From CAYWWM01 sp965198025 (GTDB lineage: Bacteria > Acidobacteriota > Terriglobia > 2-12-FULL-54-10), in NCBI GenBank assembly GCA_965198025.1, contig OZ240237.1, forward strand, positions 930,001 through 994,000: a stretch of DNA of 64,000 nt, written 5' to 3'. The position numbers and the translations under genes were made by a program. The first letter of the stretch is position 1, and each line of letters opens with the position of its first letter. This document shows, piece after piece, positions 1 through 9,287 of this stretch. The notes beneath the pieces are model-generated. The model was not told the DNA's origin. It saw only the letters and a program-made list of their open reading frames with translations, and searched no databases.

Positions 1-1954
1 ACCACATCGATGGGATGTGGTCCGAGGCGGATATCCCGACCTGGCGCACCACGCCGTCGTATCCGCCGTTCCCGCTGCTCTACAACAGCACACAGGAAGT
101 GGACGCCACGCACCCGGGACGGGTGGCGTTCTGCCAGGACTACAACAGCAACCCGTTCTGCGACAGCGACGATCCCTGGTACTTCCGCGGGCGGACAGTG
201 GGGAACTCCGGACCGGAGCGCAACCTGAGCCGGACCGCACGCACGCAGCGTCTCGCCGGGTCGGTCGACGGCAACATCAACGAGAACCTTCGCTATGACG
301 TCGGCCTCGGTTGGTCCAGCGCCAGCGGGAACTACAACCTGCCGGGGGTGTATACGGAGCGGACCTTCCTCTCCTACGCGGATTCGGCGGCCCGAACTGC
401 GGCGCCGGCGTGGTAGCCGACCAGAGCGTGGCGGCCGGCATGCGCCTCGACCCGGCCACACTCGGCGGCAGGGCCCCGGGGCAGGGCGAATGCATGTACT
501 ACAACCCGTTCAGCAACGCGTATCAGCATACGCAGCAGCCGGGCGCACCGTACTTCAATGGCGCTGGCAGTGGCGCCGGCAACCCGAAACCGGCCCGAGC
601 TCGCCAACAGCCCGGCGCTGCTGGGCTGGATGAATGACGAGGTGGATCTCGTCAGCACCAGCAGCCTGATTGTCGCCGATGCGGTGCTGAACGGGACACT
701 GGTCGAGAACGTGGCCGATTTCGCCGTCGGCTACCAGTTCCGCCACTTCCACGCTACCGGCACGCCGAACCGCCAAGGCGACATCGCCTACAATCCGTGC
801 CCGGTCATCGGCGACTAGACCTGCCCACCGGAGGACCGGTTCGGCCCGTACGCCTTCACCAACGTCAACGCGGCCTACGATCGCAACCAGCCGGTGCAGC
901 GGCTGTTCGCCGAGCTAGCGCTCAACATCGGACCGCACCTCAACACCCAGTTCGCCGCCAACTACGAGATCCATGACGTCGCCAACAGCTTCGACCCGAA
1001 ACTGGGGTTGCGCTACGAGCTGGTCCAGTCGTCCTCCTTCCTGCTGTCGCTGCGCGGCTCGCTGCAGACCACCTTCCGGACGCCGTCGGTCGACGATACG
1101 AACACCAGCCCGCTGAGCACGCTTGAGTGGATCGAGCAGACCGGCGCCTACCAGGCTCGACCGGTTCGGCAACCCGAACCTCAAGCCGGAACGGGCGTTC
1201 ACCTGGAACACTGGGGTGGTCCTGTTCACGACCGGCGGCTTCGAGGCGACCGTCGATTACTGGACCGACGACTTCGAGGACGTGATCGCGTCTATGCCGT
1301 AGCGCCGATCAGTTCGACGCCTATTCGCGGTTCATCCAGTGCCCAGACGGACTGGCCAGCGACCTGCCCGCCGCCGCGCGGTGCGCGGCCAGCGAACTGC
1401 AGCGGGTGCGGATCGACCTGATTAACTGGCCCGGCCTCACCACCTCCGGCCTCGATACCCACCTCGGCATCAACACCGACATGGGCCCAGGCCGCTTCGC
1501 GGCCAACTGGGACATCACTCACACCCTCGACTACACCACGAAGTCTCTGACGCTGGAGGGCCTTGACCTGGAATTGCAACCGGAGATGAACACCGCCGGC
1601 TACGTCAACTTCGGCAATCCGCTCGCCGTGTCGCTGCCGAGCTGGAAGCACCGGGCCTCGGTCGGTTACCACCTGGAGAACGTCAGCTACACCAACTTCT
1701 ACAACTACATCTCATCCTACGAGGACCGCGGGGCGTCGTTATGGAATGTCATTGACCCGTTCGCCACCTGGGACATGACCTTCCAGTGGCGCTTCCCGGC
1801 GAGCGGCTTCGACGTCACGCTCTACGGGCTGAACGTGCTCGATACCCCGCCGCCGTTTGCCGACCTCGAGCAGGAGTTCGACGGCTTCACGCACAACCCG
1901 AAGGACAGCCGCATCAAGCTCGGCCTGACCTACCGCTTCGGCGCCGGGACCTGA
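1..1954 (+). pseudogene. TonB-dependent receptor, C-terminal part, multiply frameshifted
   Basis: This is the barrel half of a TonB-dependent outer-membrane receptor whose start lies left of the window. Receptor-like sequence continues through all three frames. Frame changes fall near 380, 590, 1155 and 1300, and there is an in-frame TAG at 816-818. The barrel hallmark NPNLKPERAFTWNTG begins near 1171, after the third shift, and the last 180 codons (1406-1954) are intact and end in a barrel-type terminus (LGLTYRFGAGT). With four shifts and a stop it cannot make a full barrel, so I call it a decaying pseudogene. Assembly error is the alternative, but neighbouring housekeeping genes are clean. 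The substrate cannot be deduced. Confidence 0.75.
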
Positions 1955-1980
1955 ACGAATCCGGATAAAAAAAGATGGTA

Positions 1981-2264
1981 CCGTATCAAAACCCTATGTT
2001 CGGAAGCGAGTGGGGTTGCTGACTGAGCGAAAGCAGGTTCCCCAAGTTATTGATAATACGAGGAAACGGATGGAAGCAATGTAACTGAAAGAAGGACGTT
2101 ACCTGCCTGTCACGCAGGAGGTCGCGAGTTCGAGTCTCGTCGGCCCCGCCATTTCAGTCCTTCCAAATCAATGAGGTACATCGGTCTCGATTGCATTTGC
2201 CCATCCCTAAACCTCAAAACCGTATCAAAACCCCGCAACTGTTGATGTGCCGTATCAAAACCCC
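1981..2264. repeat. Three direct repeats of CCGTATCAAAACCC around the att scar and integrase end
   Basis: Copies lie at 1981-1994, 2220-2234 and 2250-2264, all in the same orientation. The third contains the integrase stop codon (GGGTTTTGA on the minus strand). Spaced identical short repeats beside a tyrosine integrase and an att core are what arm-type recombinase binding sites look like, but that role is inference. Related CCGTATCAAA copies occur in pairs at 18211-18220 and 18223-18232. Confidence 0.5.
2102..2151 (+). other. 3' half of tRNA-Asp(GTC): att-type integration scar
   Basis: The stretch matches the second half of tRNA-Asp: anticodon stem CCTGC/GCAGG at 2102-2106 and 2114-2118, loop CTGTCAC with anticodon GTC at 2109-2111, T arm with TTCGAGT, 3' acceptor strand CGGCCCC, discriminator G and an encoded CCA ending at 2151. 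The D arm and 5' acceptor strand are absent upstream, so it is not a working gene. A 3' tRNA fragment 100 bp from a tyrosine integrase is the classic duplicated attachment core left when an element integrates into a tRNA gene. Confidence 0.85.
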
Positions 2265-2893
2265 ACGGCTGCAGTTTCATTTGCACGGCGATTGAGTTTT
2301 GTCAACGCATCCCGCTTCATCTGGAGCTTCATCTGAGAATACTTCTTGAAGACTTTGGCGTCCGTCTGACGAAGAAGCTGGGTCACCCACTCGTCGGCAA
2401 CGCCGCCGGCGCTAAGGCGCGTAGCGTGGGTGGAGCGCAGGTCGTATAAGCGGAAGTAGGGAACTCCGGCTCTGCGGAGTGCTCTTTCCCAGGTCTTTCT
2501 GAAGTTGGTCTGATGCCCAATTGGGTTCTGCGGGCTGGGAAAGAGCCATGGGCCGGGTCCCGCTAATTCGATCTGGCTACGGAAGGCTTCAGCAGCCATG
2601 TCGATCAAAGGAACCTCGGCTACCCCGGTCGGTGTCTTCGAATCTTCCACGAAGACTACCTTGTTGGCGAGGTCTACTCGATCCTTGCGCATAGCGGCAA
2701 GCTCTTTATAGACCCGGAGCCCCGTTTCCGTGATGATCCGAATGATGTTCCTGAGATAGGCGGGAGCATGCCGCTCGATTTTCTGCTGCTCGGACCGGGT
2801 CATGTAGCGAGGCCGGAAGAAACCTTTCAGGATCACCGGAAACTCCACGCCAGCGCAGGGGTTGGCCGGGCAGGGATGTGTTGCAACTTTCAA
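2255..2893 (-). pseudogene. Tyrosine recombinase (phage/island integrase), N-terminus lost
   Basis: Only the catalytic domain of a tyrosine site-specific recombinase remains. Visible active-site elements in order are Arg in ITETGLR, Lys in the beta-hairpin EDSKTPTG, the box II motif YDLRSTHATRL (RxxH with Tyr in place of the usual first His) and the nucleophile in FKKYSQMK. Integrase-like sequence starts around PCAGVEFPVILKG. Upstream the frame runs into a different mobile-element remnant, so the N-terminal core-binding domain is gone. Full-length relatives are about 350-420 residues, against roughly 210 here. The gene ends 104 bp from the tRNA-Asp fragment, consistent with an integrase beside its att site. 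Confidence 0.8.
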
Positions 2894-2936
2894 AAAGAGG
2901 CAGGAGAGCGATGGGTCGGGTCGACCGGGAGCCGTC

Positions 2937-3200
2937 TCATGCAGCCACCTCGAACAGCTTGTTGATGAACTGAATCTGTCGATGAACATCCGAACCGCTC
3001 ACCCCCCTCGCCTGCCCCTTCCGGATCATGTGCATGGCCTCATATCCTTGGATCGTTCGCCGCGCCGCGTGGAATTCACGAAAGCCCTGCTGGGCCTTCA
3101 CTCATCGTTTGATCGCTCGATGGTCCTGCTCCAGGATGTTGTTCAAGTATTGGACAGGCCGGTGGCGGCAACGGCGTCGCAGGATTCGATTCCTTCTCCG
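2937..3200 (-). pseudogene. IS6-family transposase, C-terminal remnant
   Basis: On the minus strand the frame reads YLNNILEQDHRAIKR, then a TGA (3099-3101) at a usual Arg position, then GFREFHAARRTIQGYEAM, MIRKGQARGVSG and finally INKLFEVAA with its natural stop at 2937-2939. These are signature blocks of the DDE transposase C-terminus of the IS6/IS26 family. About 85 codons remain. The element's ends are not recognisable. It abuts the truncated integrase and probably caused that truncation. Confidence 0.8.
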
Positions 3201-3229
3201 GCCAGTATGTACAGCAGCTAGTTCGTCGC

Positions 3230-3460
3230 GTGCCGATGACACCGAGGCGTAAGGCGCGATTCGAAAAAAGAAGATTTCACAAACTAGAGGCAGTTGCGAA
3301 GGTCTTCAAAACCATATTTGACATTGATGTTCTGAAAGGCATTGATTCTGCCGATGTGAAGTTCGAGGTGTGCCTGTTCCATCGGCGTCAGATCTATGAG
3401 CATAAAGGCGGTGAGGCGGACCATTTCCATTCTGAAAACGCAGCAGCAACCATCTGCTAA
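3230..3460 (+). CDS. Gene fragment with a HEPN-like Rx5H motif
   Basis: Seventy-six codons with composition less GC-rich than the surroundings. The middle reads KVFKTIFDIDVLKGI and then FHRRQIYEHKGGE. The R-x5-H spacing in RRQIYEH resembles the RX4-6H motif of HEPN RNase and toxin domains, followed by the acidic-Gly run often seen in uncharacterised HEPN proteins. It lies between two transposase remnants and has no evident Shine-Dalgarno, so it is probably a fragment of a longer lost gene. Function not assigned; the HEPN idea is weak. Confidence 0.3.
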   Translation: MPMTPRRKARFEKRRFHKLEAVAKVFKTIFDIDVLKGIDSADVKFEVCLFHRRQIYEHKGGEADHFHSENAAATIC

Positions 3461-3523
3461 CCTCGAACGTCAATATTGATGCGGGTTTCAGCAACAATAG
3501 GAGCGGTGGGAGGCGTAAACCCA

Positions 3524-4717
3524 ATGGGGGAGAGTGAAAAACAGCCTTTTCAACTGTCCTTCAACCGGTATTTGCGGATCGGGTTCCAAGGGTCGCGGGT
3601 AACTTCCAATGGTGGATTGATTCTGGTGCGGGAGTTGGACGAGCGTCTGGGATTCAGCGAACTGATCGACGAGCACCTGAGCGATTCTCGGGCTAACAAG
3701 GCGAGGGTTTCCTTCGCGGATCTGCTGCGGCAGTCGGTGTACAGTCGCCTGGCTGGGTAGGAGGAGGTAAACGATGCCGAGCGGCTGTCGCAGGACCCGC
3801 CGTTCCGGCTGATCGGCTCGGAGAAAGTCTGGGATCGCGGGGCAGCACTGACCTCCCGGTTACAGACGTTCGAGACGAAAATGCTGGCGAAGGAAGAGAA
3901 CTTCGTGGGTCTGGCAGGGGGAAACCGCAAACTGATCGGGAAGACGGAAACCACGCCTTGGCACTACCGAGCAGTGCTGGATCTGGACTCGACCGAGATT
4001 CCGGTCTACGGGGAGCAGCAGCAGAGCGCCTACAAGGGGCACTTTGAATCCATCTGCTATCACCCGATGCTTCTGTTCAATGGAGGCGGCGATTGTCTGG
4101 CCGCCAAGCTCCGTCCCGGCAATGTCCACAGCGCCGACGGTTGGGAAGAACTTCTGCTGCCGGAGATCGAACGCCAGCAGTTGATGGGAAAGGAAATTGC
4201 CTTTCGGGCCGATGCGGCCTTTGCCAACCCGGAGGTGTAGGAGGCGTTGGAAGAGTGAGGCGTGAAATACGCGATTCGCATCCCGGCCAACGATATTCTG
4301 CAGTGGGACATCGAAGAGCTACTGAAACGCCCAGTGGGAAGGCCCGCCCAGAAACCGCTGGTGGAGTACAAGGTGTTTCTGTAGCAAGCAGCCGGTTGGA
4401 AGACGGCCCGACGGGTGGTGGCCAAGGTAGAACATCATCCGGGAGAGTGGTTCCCGCGAGTGGGCTTCATCGTAACGAATCTGACACTGCCGAGTCGGGC
4501 GGTGGTGCGGTTCTATAGCAAGCGAGGGACTGCGGAGCAGTGGATCCAGGAAGGCAAGCAGGCAGTGAAGATGACACGGCTGAGCTGCCATCGGTTGCGG
4601 TCGAACGAGGTGCGGCTGTGGCTCACGATTCTTGCCTATAACCTGGGCAACCTGTGGCGGCGGCTGTTCGTTGCCATGCCCGGGCGGATTGGGGAGTTGT
4701 CGCTTCCGGCCGGATGA
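3524..4717 (+). pseudogene. IS1380-family transposase with four in-frame stops
   Basis: One continuous frame encodes an IS1380-type DDE transposase from MGESEKQPFQLSF onward, with blocks such as QSVYSRLAG, LRPGNVHSADGWEELLLPEI and FYSKRGTAEQWI. It is interrupted at 3758-3760 (TAG), 4238-4240 (TAG), 4256-4258 (TGA) and 4382-4384 (TAG). From my memory of the family, the three TAGs replace conserved Tyr (LAGY-E, P-E-VY-EAL, FLY-QAA) and the TGA replaces Arg (EER-GV). There are no frameshifts, so the reading frame survived while stops accumulated. The C-terminus after GRIGELSLPAG is shorter than usual. Terminal inverted repeats were not identified. Not functional as it stands. Confidence 0.85.
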
Positions 4718-4933
4718 AGTTGCTCGTTGTGACGACAGAGAACTCGCCCCCCCAATGCTTCGGCGCGCAGCGGTATCTGAGGAATCTGGCTTCGGGAGTG
4801 GTGGCAACGGGTCGCGAGGACTTCTGGAAGGGCGGTTCTGAGCCGATGGCCCTCTCGGAGAAACAATCGTACTCGGCGGGACGCAGATGGATGTATAGTT
4901 TTAACCACCGGAAGGCTAAAAGGGAAATCCCGG

Positions 4934-5887
4934 ATGAAATCGAAAGCAACATTCGTTTTGGTTTTGAGTCTATTTTATTTCTGTGCGCCGTTCGTCCAAG
5001 CGCAAGACGCGCCGGCCACCGATGTAGTTGCGACAGCAATTCCCGGTGTGACCGCGGCCGGGGCGAAAATCGAGCTCATCAAGGATGATTTCGAGGTCAC
5101 GGACGGCCCGATCGCGCATCCGGACAGTGGTTTGCTCTTCACGGACAATAACGCAAGCCGAATCATCAAAATTGACACGGATGGGAAGACCTCCGTCTTT
5201 CTGGAGGACACCAAGGAGGCGAGCGGGCTGGCTTTCGACTCGAGGGGCCGCTTGATTGCGGTGCAACGTGCCCCGGGATTCGTAAGAGTCGCGGTAATTT
5301 ATCCCAAGGGCAGCGAAACCGTTCTCGCCGACAACATGGACGGCAAACCGTTCGACCGCCCGAACGATCTCGTCCTAGATAAGAAGGGCGGCGTCTACTT
5401 CTCCGATCCGGCCCCCAAGTCGGTGTACTATGTTGCCCCGACCGGAAAGGTCGTCAAAGTCGCGGACAACATCAACCGCCCAAACGGAATCCAGTTGAGC
5501 CCCGATGAGCGAACCTTATACGTAAACGATACCGAGGGAGAGTACCTCCTTGCGTTTGACATTCAGCCGGACGGCACGGTGCGGAACCGTCGCAACTTCG
5601 CCAAGTACGTCGGGGTGAGGAAAACGGACGATGGAATCGCCAGCGGAGCGGACGGGCTGGCAATGGACAGCGAGGGGCGTGTCTACACCACTTCCAACGC
5701 CGGCGTGGACGTCTTCAGCCCGCAGGGACAGCACCTGGGCACGATCCCGGTGGCGACACCAACAGGACGTGCTCCCCAGAATCTGGCCTTTGCCGGCCGC
5801 GACAAGAAGACGCTCTATATCGTCGGACGCGGCGCAGCCTTCAAGGTGCAGATGCTCGCCCAGGGTTACATGGGTCGGGTAAAGTAG
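4934..5887 (+). CDS. Secreted SMP-30/gluconolactonase/LRE-like protein
   Basis: A 317-residue protein with a clear signal peptide (MKSKATFVLVLSLFYFCAPFVQAQ) and a six-bladed propeller of the SMP-30/gluconolactonase family. Typical pieces are EGP-like DGPIAHPDSGLLFTDN, FDRPNDLVLDKKGGVYFSDP, INRPNGIQLSPDERTLYVND and DGLAMDSEGRVYTT. In the family, Glu and Asn/Asp residues from these blades bind a divalent metal and hydrolyse sugar lactones. Here the product is predicted periplasmic or extracellular. The substrate is unknown, and many relatives are only annotated lactonases. It stands alone between the IS1380 remnant and a repeat element that starts at its stop codon. Confidence 0.85.
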   Translation: MKSKATFVLVLSLFYFCAPFVQAQDAPATDVVATAIPGVTAAGAKIELIKDDFEVTDGPIAHPDSGLLFTDNNASRIIKIDTDGKTSVFLEDTKEASGLAFDSRGRLIAVQRAPGFVRVAVIYPKGSETVLADNMDGKPFDRPNDLVLDKKGGVYFSDPAPKSVYYVAPTGKVVKVADNINRPNGIQLSPDERTLYVNDTEGEYLLAFDIQPDGTVRNRRNFAKYVGVRKTDDGIASGADGLAMDSEGRVYTTSNAGVDVFSPQGQHLGTIPVATPTGRAPQNLAFAGRDKKTLYIVGRGAAFKVQMLAQGYMGRVK

Positions 5888-6015
5888 ACCATTTTCAGCG
5901 TTGCTGTATAGCCCGCAGGTAGGGCAGGCATTCTTGCCTGCCTCTTGAGAGGACAGGCATCCAGGCCTGTCCCTACTTGGCGGCTGCGCTACACCAACCC
6001 TGAAAATTGACCAGG
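5886..6015. repeat. MITE/REP-like element, copy A
   Basis: The left end reads GACCATTTTCAGCGTTGCTG and the right end, on the reverse strand, TCAATTTTCAGGGTTGGTG, giving imperfect terminal inverted repeats of roughly 25 bp. Between them sit hairpins built on GGCAGGCATTCTTGCCTGCC and GGACAGGCATCCAGGCCTGTCC. The same ends and core recur at 23366, 50929-51345 and 53775-53935. It carries no open frame. It lies between the convergent lactonase and gdhA genes, where the hairpins could also act in transcript 3' ends. Confidence 0.75.
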
Positions 6016-6093
6016 CCGAAGTTTTTGTGCCAGTAGATGTGAGACATATTACATCACCACTTGGGGTTCTAAACCCATCACTATCTCTGGTCG

Positions 6094-7335
6094 TCAAAAG
6101 TCGTGGAAGCGTATCGTTGAGCGAGAGACAGCCGCCCTGCCCACTCGTTGAATCGCCAGTACGAAAGCCGCTGTTCGCAGGTCGATGTTCTTCTCCTGTG
6201 CGAGACTCCGGACCGCCCGGTAGGCGCGTCGCATGGCCTTCTCGAGCTCTTGGACCACTCGGTCGTATTCCCAGCTGAACCGCTGGATGTTCTGAGCCCA
6301 TTCGAAGTAGCTGACAGTAACGCCACCGGCGTTGGCGAGAATGTCCGGAACTACTGTGACGCCGCGTTCCAAAAGAATCTCGTGGGCTTGGGGGGTAGTG
6401 GGACCATTGGCTCCTTCGATCACAATCCTGGCCTGAACGTCACTGGCGTTGTCCGCTGTGATCACGTTCTCGAGAGCCGCGGGGATCAGGATCTCCGCCG
6501 GCCAAGTGATGATCTCAGTGCCGTCGAAAGCATCGCCAAACGGAAAGCCGTGAATGGTTCCATGCTCTTTGACCCAATCTATCAGAGCCGGCACGTCGAG
6601 CCCATCGATATTGTGGACGGCTCCGGCATGGTCAGCCACTGCCACGATTCTTCCCCCTTTTTCGGCAATGAGCCGGGCCGCGTTACTACCCACGTTTCCA
6701 AATCCCTGTAGCGCGACGGTTCGACCTGAAAGCGGCAGGTTGTGATCGCTGAGTGCCTCCTCCAGGACGTACAAGACGCCACGCCCGGTCGCCTCCTCCC
6801 TGCCCGCTGATCCGAACAGATGAACCGGCTTCCCCGTGACTACCCCGGGTGAGAAACCCTGGTACTTCGAATACTCGTCCATGATCCATGCCATCACTTC
6901 GGAACTCGTGTTGACGTCAGGCGCAGGCACATCCAGGTTCGGGCCAATTACCTCCTTAATCTGCTCCACGAAGGCACGAGTGACACGATCTAATTCGGAC
7001 TTCGAGAGCTGCGCCGGGTCGCAGTTGATTCCCCCCTTGCCACCCCCGAACGGCACGTCGGCGATGGCGGTCTTCCAGGTCATCAGATTGGCCAGAGCCA
7101 CCGCATGGTTCTCGTCTAGTGTAGGGTGATACCGCAAGCCCCCCTTATAGGGCCCGCGAGTGTTGCTGTGCTGCACCCGAAACCCGAGGAAGTGGAGTAA
7201 TTGGCCGCTGTCGCTTTCGATTACGATCTCTACTTTGACCACCCGGCGTGGAGTAATCAGGATCTTGCGTACCCTTTCGGAGAGGAGGAGCAAATCGGCC
7301 GCCTTGTTGAAGTAGTGGTGACTCTCTTCCAGCAT
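6094..7335 (-). CDS. gdhA: Glutamate dehydrogenase (Glu/Leu/Phe/Val dehydrogenase family)
   Basis: A 413-residue cytosolic enzyme catalysing the reversible NAD(P)-dependent deamination of glutamate to 2-oxoglutarate and ammonium. The substrate-binding segment NTRGPYKGGLRYHP and the catalytic lysine region FGGGKGGI are intact, followed by PAPDVNTSSEVMAWIMDEY and a C-terminal Rossmann domain with the dinucleotide motif GFGNVGSNAA. Length fits the hexameric short form (about 410-450). The ATG at 7333-7335 has a strong Shine-Dalgarno (AGGAGG) just upstream. Cofactor preference cannot be read with confidence. It is monocistronic. Confidence 0.95.
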   Translation of the reverse strand: MLEESHHYFNKAADLLLLSERVRKILITPRRVVKVEIVIESDSGQLLHFLGFRVQHSNTRGPYKGGLRYHPTLDENHAVALANLMTWKTAIADVPFGGGKGGINCDPAQLSKSELDRVTRAFVEQIKEVIGPNLDVPAPDVNTSSEVMAWIMDEYSKYQGFSPGVVTGKPVHLFGSAGREEATGRGVLYVLEEALSDHNLPLSGRTVALQGFGNVGSNAARLIAEKGGRIVAVADHAGAVHNIDGLDVPALIDWVKEHGTIHGFPFGDAFDGTEIITWPAEILIPAALENVITADNASDVQARIVIEGANGPTTPQAHEILLERGVTVVPDILANAGGVTVSYFEWAQNIQRFSWEYDRVVQELEKAMRRAYRAVRSLAQEKNIDLRTAAFVLAIQRVGRAAVSRSTIRFHDF

Positions 7336-7610
7336 GGACCCTCCTGGAGTTCGCAGATTCGATCTACGCCTGCAGCTTCAGCTCAATCTAACCATCCTTT
7401 TTTGCATACATTTCCCTAGTCTTCAACAGGGAATCCATCCTGACCTGTTCCCACCAGTGGTACCACCTACCCGTGCTGCCTGTTGAGGTAGGCCGCACAG
7501 TCATCCATCAGCGGTCGGCGGCGCTCGAACAAGTCCGAGCAATGGATCATCGGATCGTGGCGGGTACCGGCTTCTGTCCACGATTTTCTTAGGGGCTGTC
7601 ATGGAAAACT

Positions 7611-8483
7611 AGAAGTTATCTCATCAATGGTCATAGATGCCTCAGCAGGATCAGGGCACAGGCCAATTGGAGCATGGCCAGGAAGTTTGCAGCGTGATAT
7701 TCCCAACGCGTGACCAGCCTCCGGGAATTATGGAGCCAAGCGAAGAGTCGCTCCACTTTCCAGCGGTGACGGTAGCGGCGCAAGGGGCGACCATCCTGGG
7801 TGGGAGGATTTCGGCGGCCCGTTCTGTGAGGCGCAATCATCTCCATGGCGTAATGGTTCAGGAGGTTCCCATCCAGCTTCTCACTGTCGTAGGCGCGGTC
7901 ACCGATCATTCGCTGCGGTGTTTCTGGGATGAATCGCTGCTCCCAGGTGGCTGCAACGAGTTTTGTTTCATGCGGCGAAGCGCTGGCGATGCTGACGGCG
8001 ATAGGAAGACCATGGCGGTCGACGATCGCCATGATCTTGGTGCCTTTTCCCCGACGAGTCGGGCCGACAGCAGAGCCCCCTTTTTGGCGCTGCTGAAACT
8101 GGCGTCGATAAAGGTTTCCGACAGATCCAGTTTGCCTCGGTCGCGCAGGTCTTGGGCCAAGCAGGTCAATAGATCGGTTAACAACCCGTCGCGCCGCCAC
8201 TGTTGGCAGCGACGATGGCAGGTCTGATAGGGCGGATAGCGAGATGGCAAATCGTGCCAAGGTGCTCCAGTGCGCAGTATCCAGAGAACTCCGTTCCGTA
8301 CCGTGCGAGCTTCCTTCCATGGCCGACCACGCCCATCCGGTCGCCGCCTCGGCCGAAACATCGGTTCCAGAATCGCCCATTGGGCATCGGTTAAATCCAT
8401 GCATCTGGTTTCGCTCGACTTTACCCTGAAGTCAACAACTTCAATGCTCCCAATGACGTATTGTTATTTATGAGATAACTTCT
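7611..8483 (-). mobile_element. IS5-family (IS427-group-like) insertion sequence
   Basis: A complete element bounded by perfect 14-bp inverted repeats AGAAGTTATCTCAT (7611-7624) and their complement at 8470-8483. It holds a two-frame transposase that fills the element, as in the IS427 group. I see no convincing target-site duplication: left flank AAACT, right flank CGTGA. That suggests a deletion or recombination after insertion, which fits the headless gene that begins two bases beyond the right end. Confidence 0.85.
7631..8400 (-). CDS. IS5-family transposase, two frames joined by a predicted -1 frameshift
   Basis: Frame 1 starts at ATG 8400 (MDLTDAQWAILEPMF) and covers the N-terminal domain to TFIDASFSSAKKG. 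Frame 2 continues with GGSAVGPTRRGKGTKIMAIV, then IGDRAYDSEKLD and the C-terminal Y-(2)-R-(3)-E-like block YRHRWKVERLFAW, ending at 7631. The frames meet at 8076-8088, where the minus strand reads GCC AAA AAG GGG G, a C AAA AAG slippery heptamer: slipping back one base yields CAA AAA. This matches the programmed -1 frameshifting known for the IS427 group. Both halves look intact, so the element may still be active. Confidence 0.8.
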
Positions 8484-8484
8484 C

Positions 8485-9222
8485 GTGAACCAGCGCCTTG
8501 TCGGGGAAATCCATCTTGACGGCTTCGACGTGAGCCACACGAAGGACAATATTCTGTGGCGAAACAATCAGGAGGACGAGGTCGAAGAGAAACTGAAAGA
8601 GTATTGCAGCGACTATCGAGAGTTTGCGAAGCAAAGGCGGAAGGATAGCGACGACGATCGGAGACCGAGTGAGCTGGACGTAAATGCAGCGCTCGAAGAC
8701 CTGGAAAAGGAACTTGTCTCGCCTGAAATGGTAGATCAGATTAACATCAGCAACATACCTCCTCCCGAAACGATTGAAGCTATCAAAGAGAAAATCATCG
8801 ACTCAGTCGTGAGCGGACGCAGCGCAACGCAGGAGGGGACGATTGCGAGTACTCCGGAGATTAACTGGAAGATATTCTTGGAAAGCATGTCACCGAACGA
8901 TCCTTATGTGGTCAGCGACTCCACCAAAGCAACCGAAATCACAGTCATCGTGAACACCAACCATCCATACTGGAACACACAACTCGCGGGAGTAGAAAGT
9001 GTCAAGGACTACCTGCGCCATTGCATTTACGACTCTGTTGCGGAATGGCAGGCACGGTCAAAAACCTCAACGATCGACCCTGACACCGTAAACCGTAAAG
9101 CTTCTGAAGGACCATCTGCTGCGAGTGCCGCTACAAATCGAATCGCATGGTGGGGAAGCGGAAGAGCCGCCTTCAGCAACGGTGAATTAGGATGTTCATC
9201 ACAAGCCGATGCATCTGCGTGA
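8485..9222 (+). pseudogene. C-terminal remnant of a GHKL/HSP90-like ATPase protein
   Basis: The open frame (GTG at 8485) begins immediately outside the IS right end and has no upstream part. Its opening, RLVGEIHLDGFDVSHTKDNI, followed by a charged EEKLKEYCSDYREFAKQRRK stretch, matches my memory of the region just after the ATPase domain in bacterial HSP90-like (HATPase_c_3) proteins found near restriction or defence loci. The rest (PYVVSDSTKATEITVIVNTN) looks like a folded C-terminal domain. Composition is more AT-rich than neighbours. The final 40 residues are low-complexity and may be out of the original frame. Family assignment is tentative; truncation is clear. Confidence 0.55.
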
Positions 9223-9287
9223 GTTCGAGTGCGGTCATAGAGCCATAGAAAGGATGGTTCCGACAGCTTTTCACTTCCTGCCCCGCA

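Noticed and set aside
2102..2151. Functional tRNA-Asp gene
   Set aside because: The D arm and 5' acceptor strand are absent upstream; only the 3' half is present.
3524..4717. Amber-recoded, functional IS1380 transposase
   Set aside because: A TGA at an Arg codon is also present, the C-terminus looks short, and no other gene here uses internal TAG. Decay is simpler.
7473..7580. P4-type integrase tail on the minus strand (DLFERRRPLMDDCAAYL)
   Set aside because: About 35 codons with a loose resemblance to integrase C-termini; too short to support a call.
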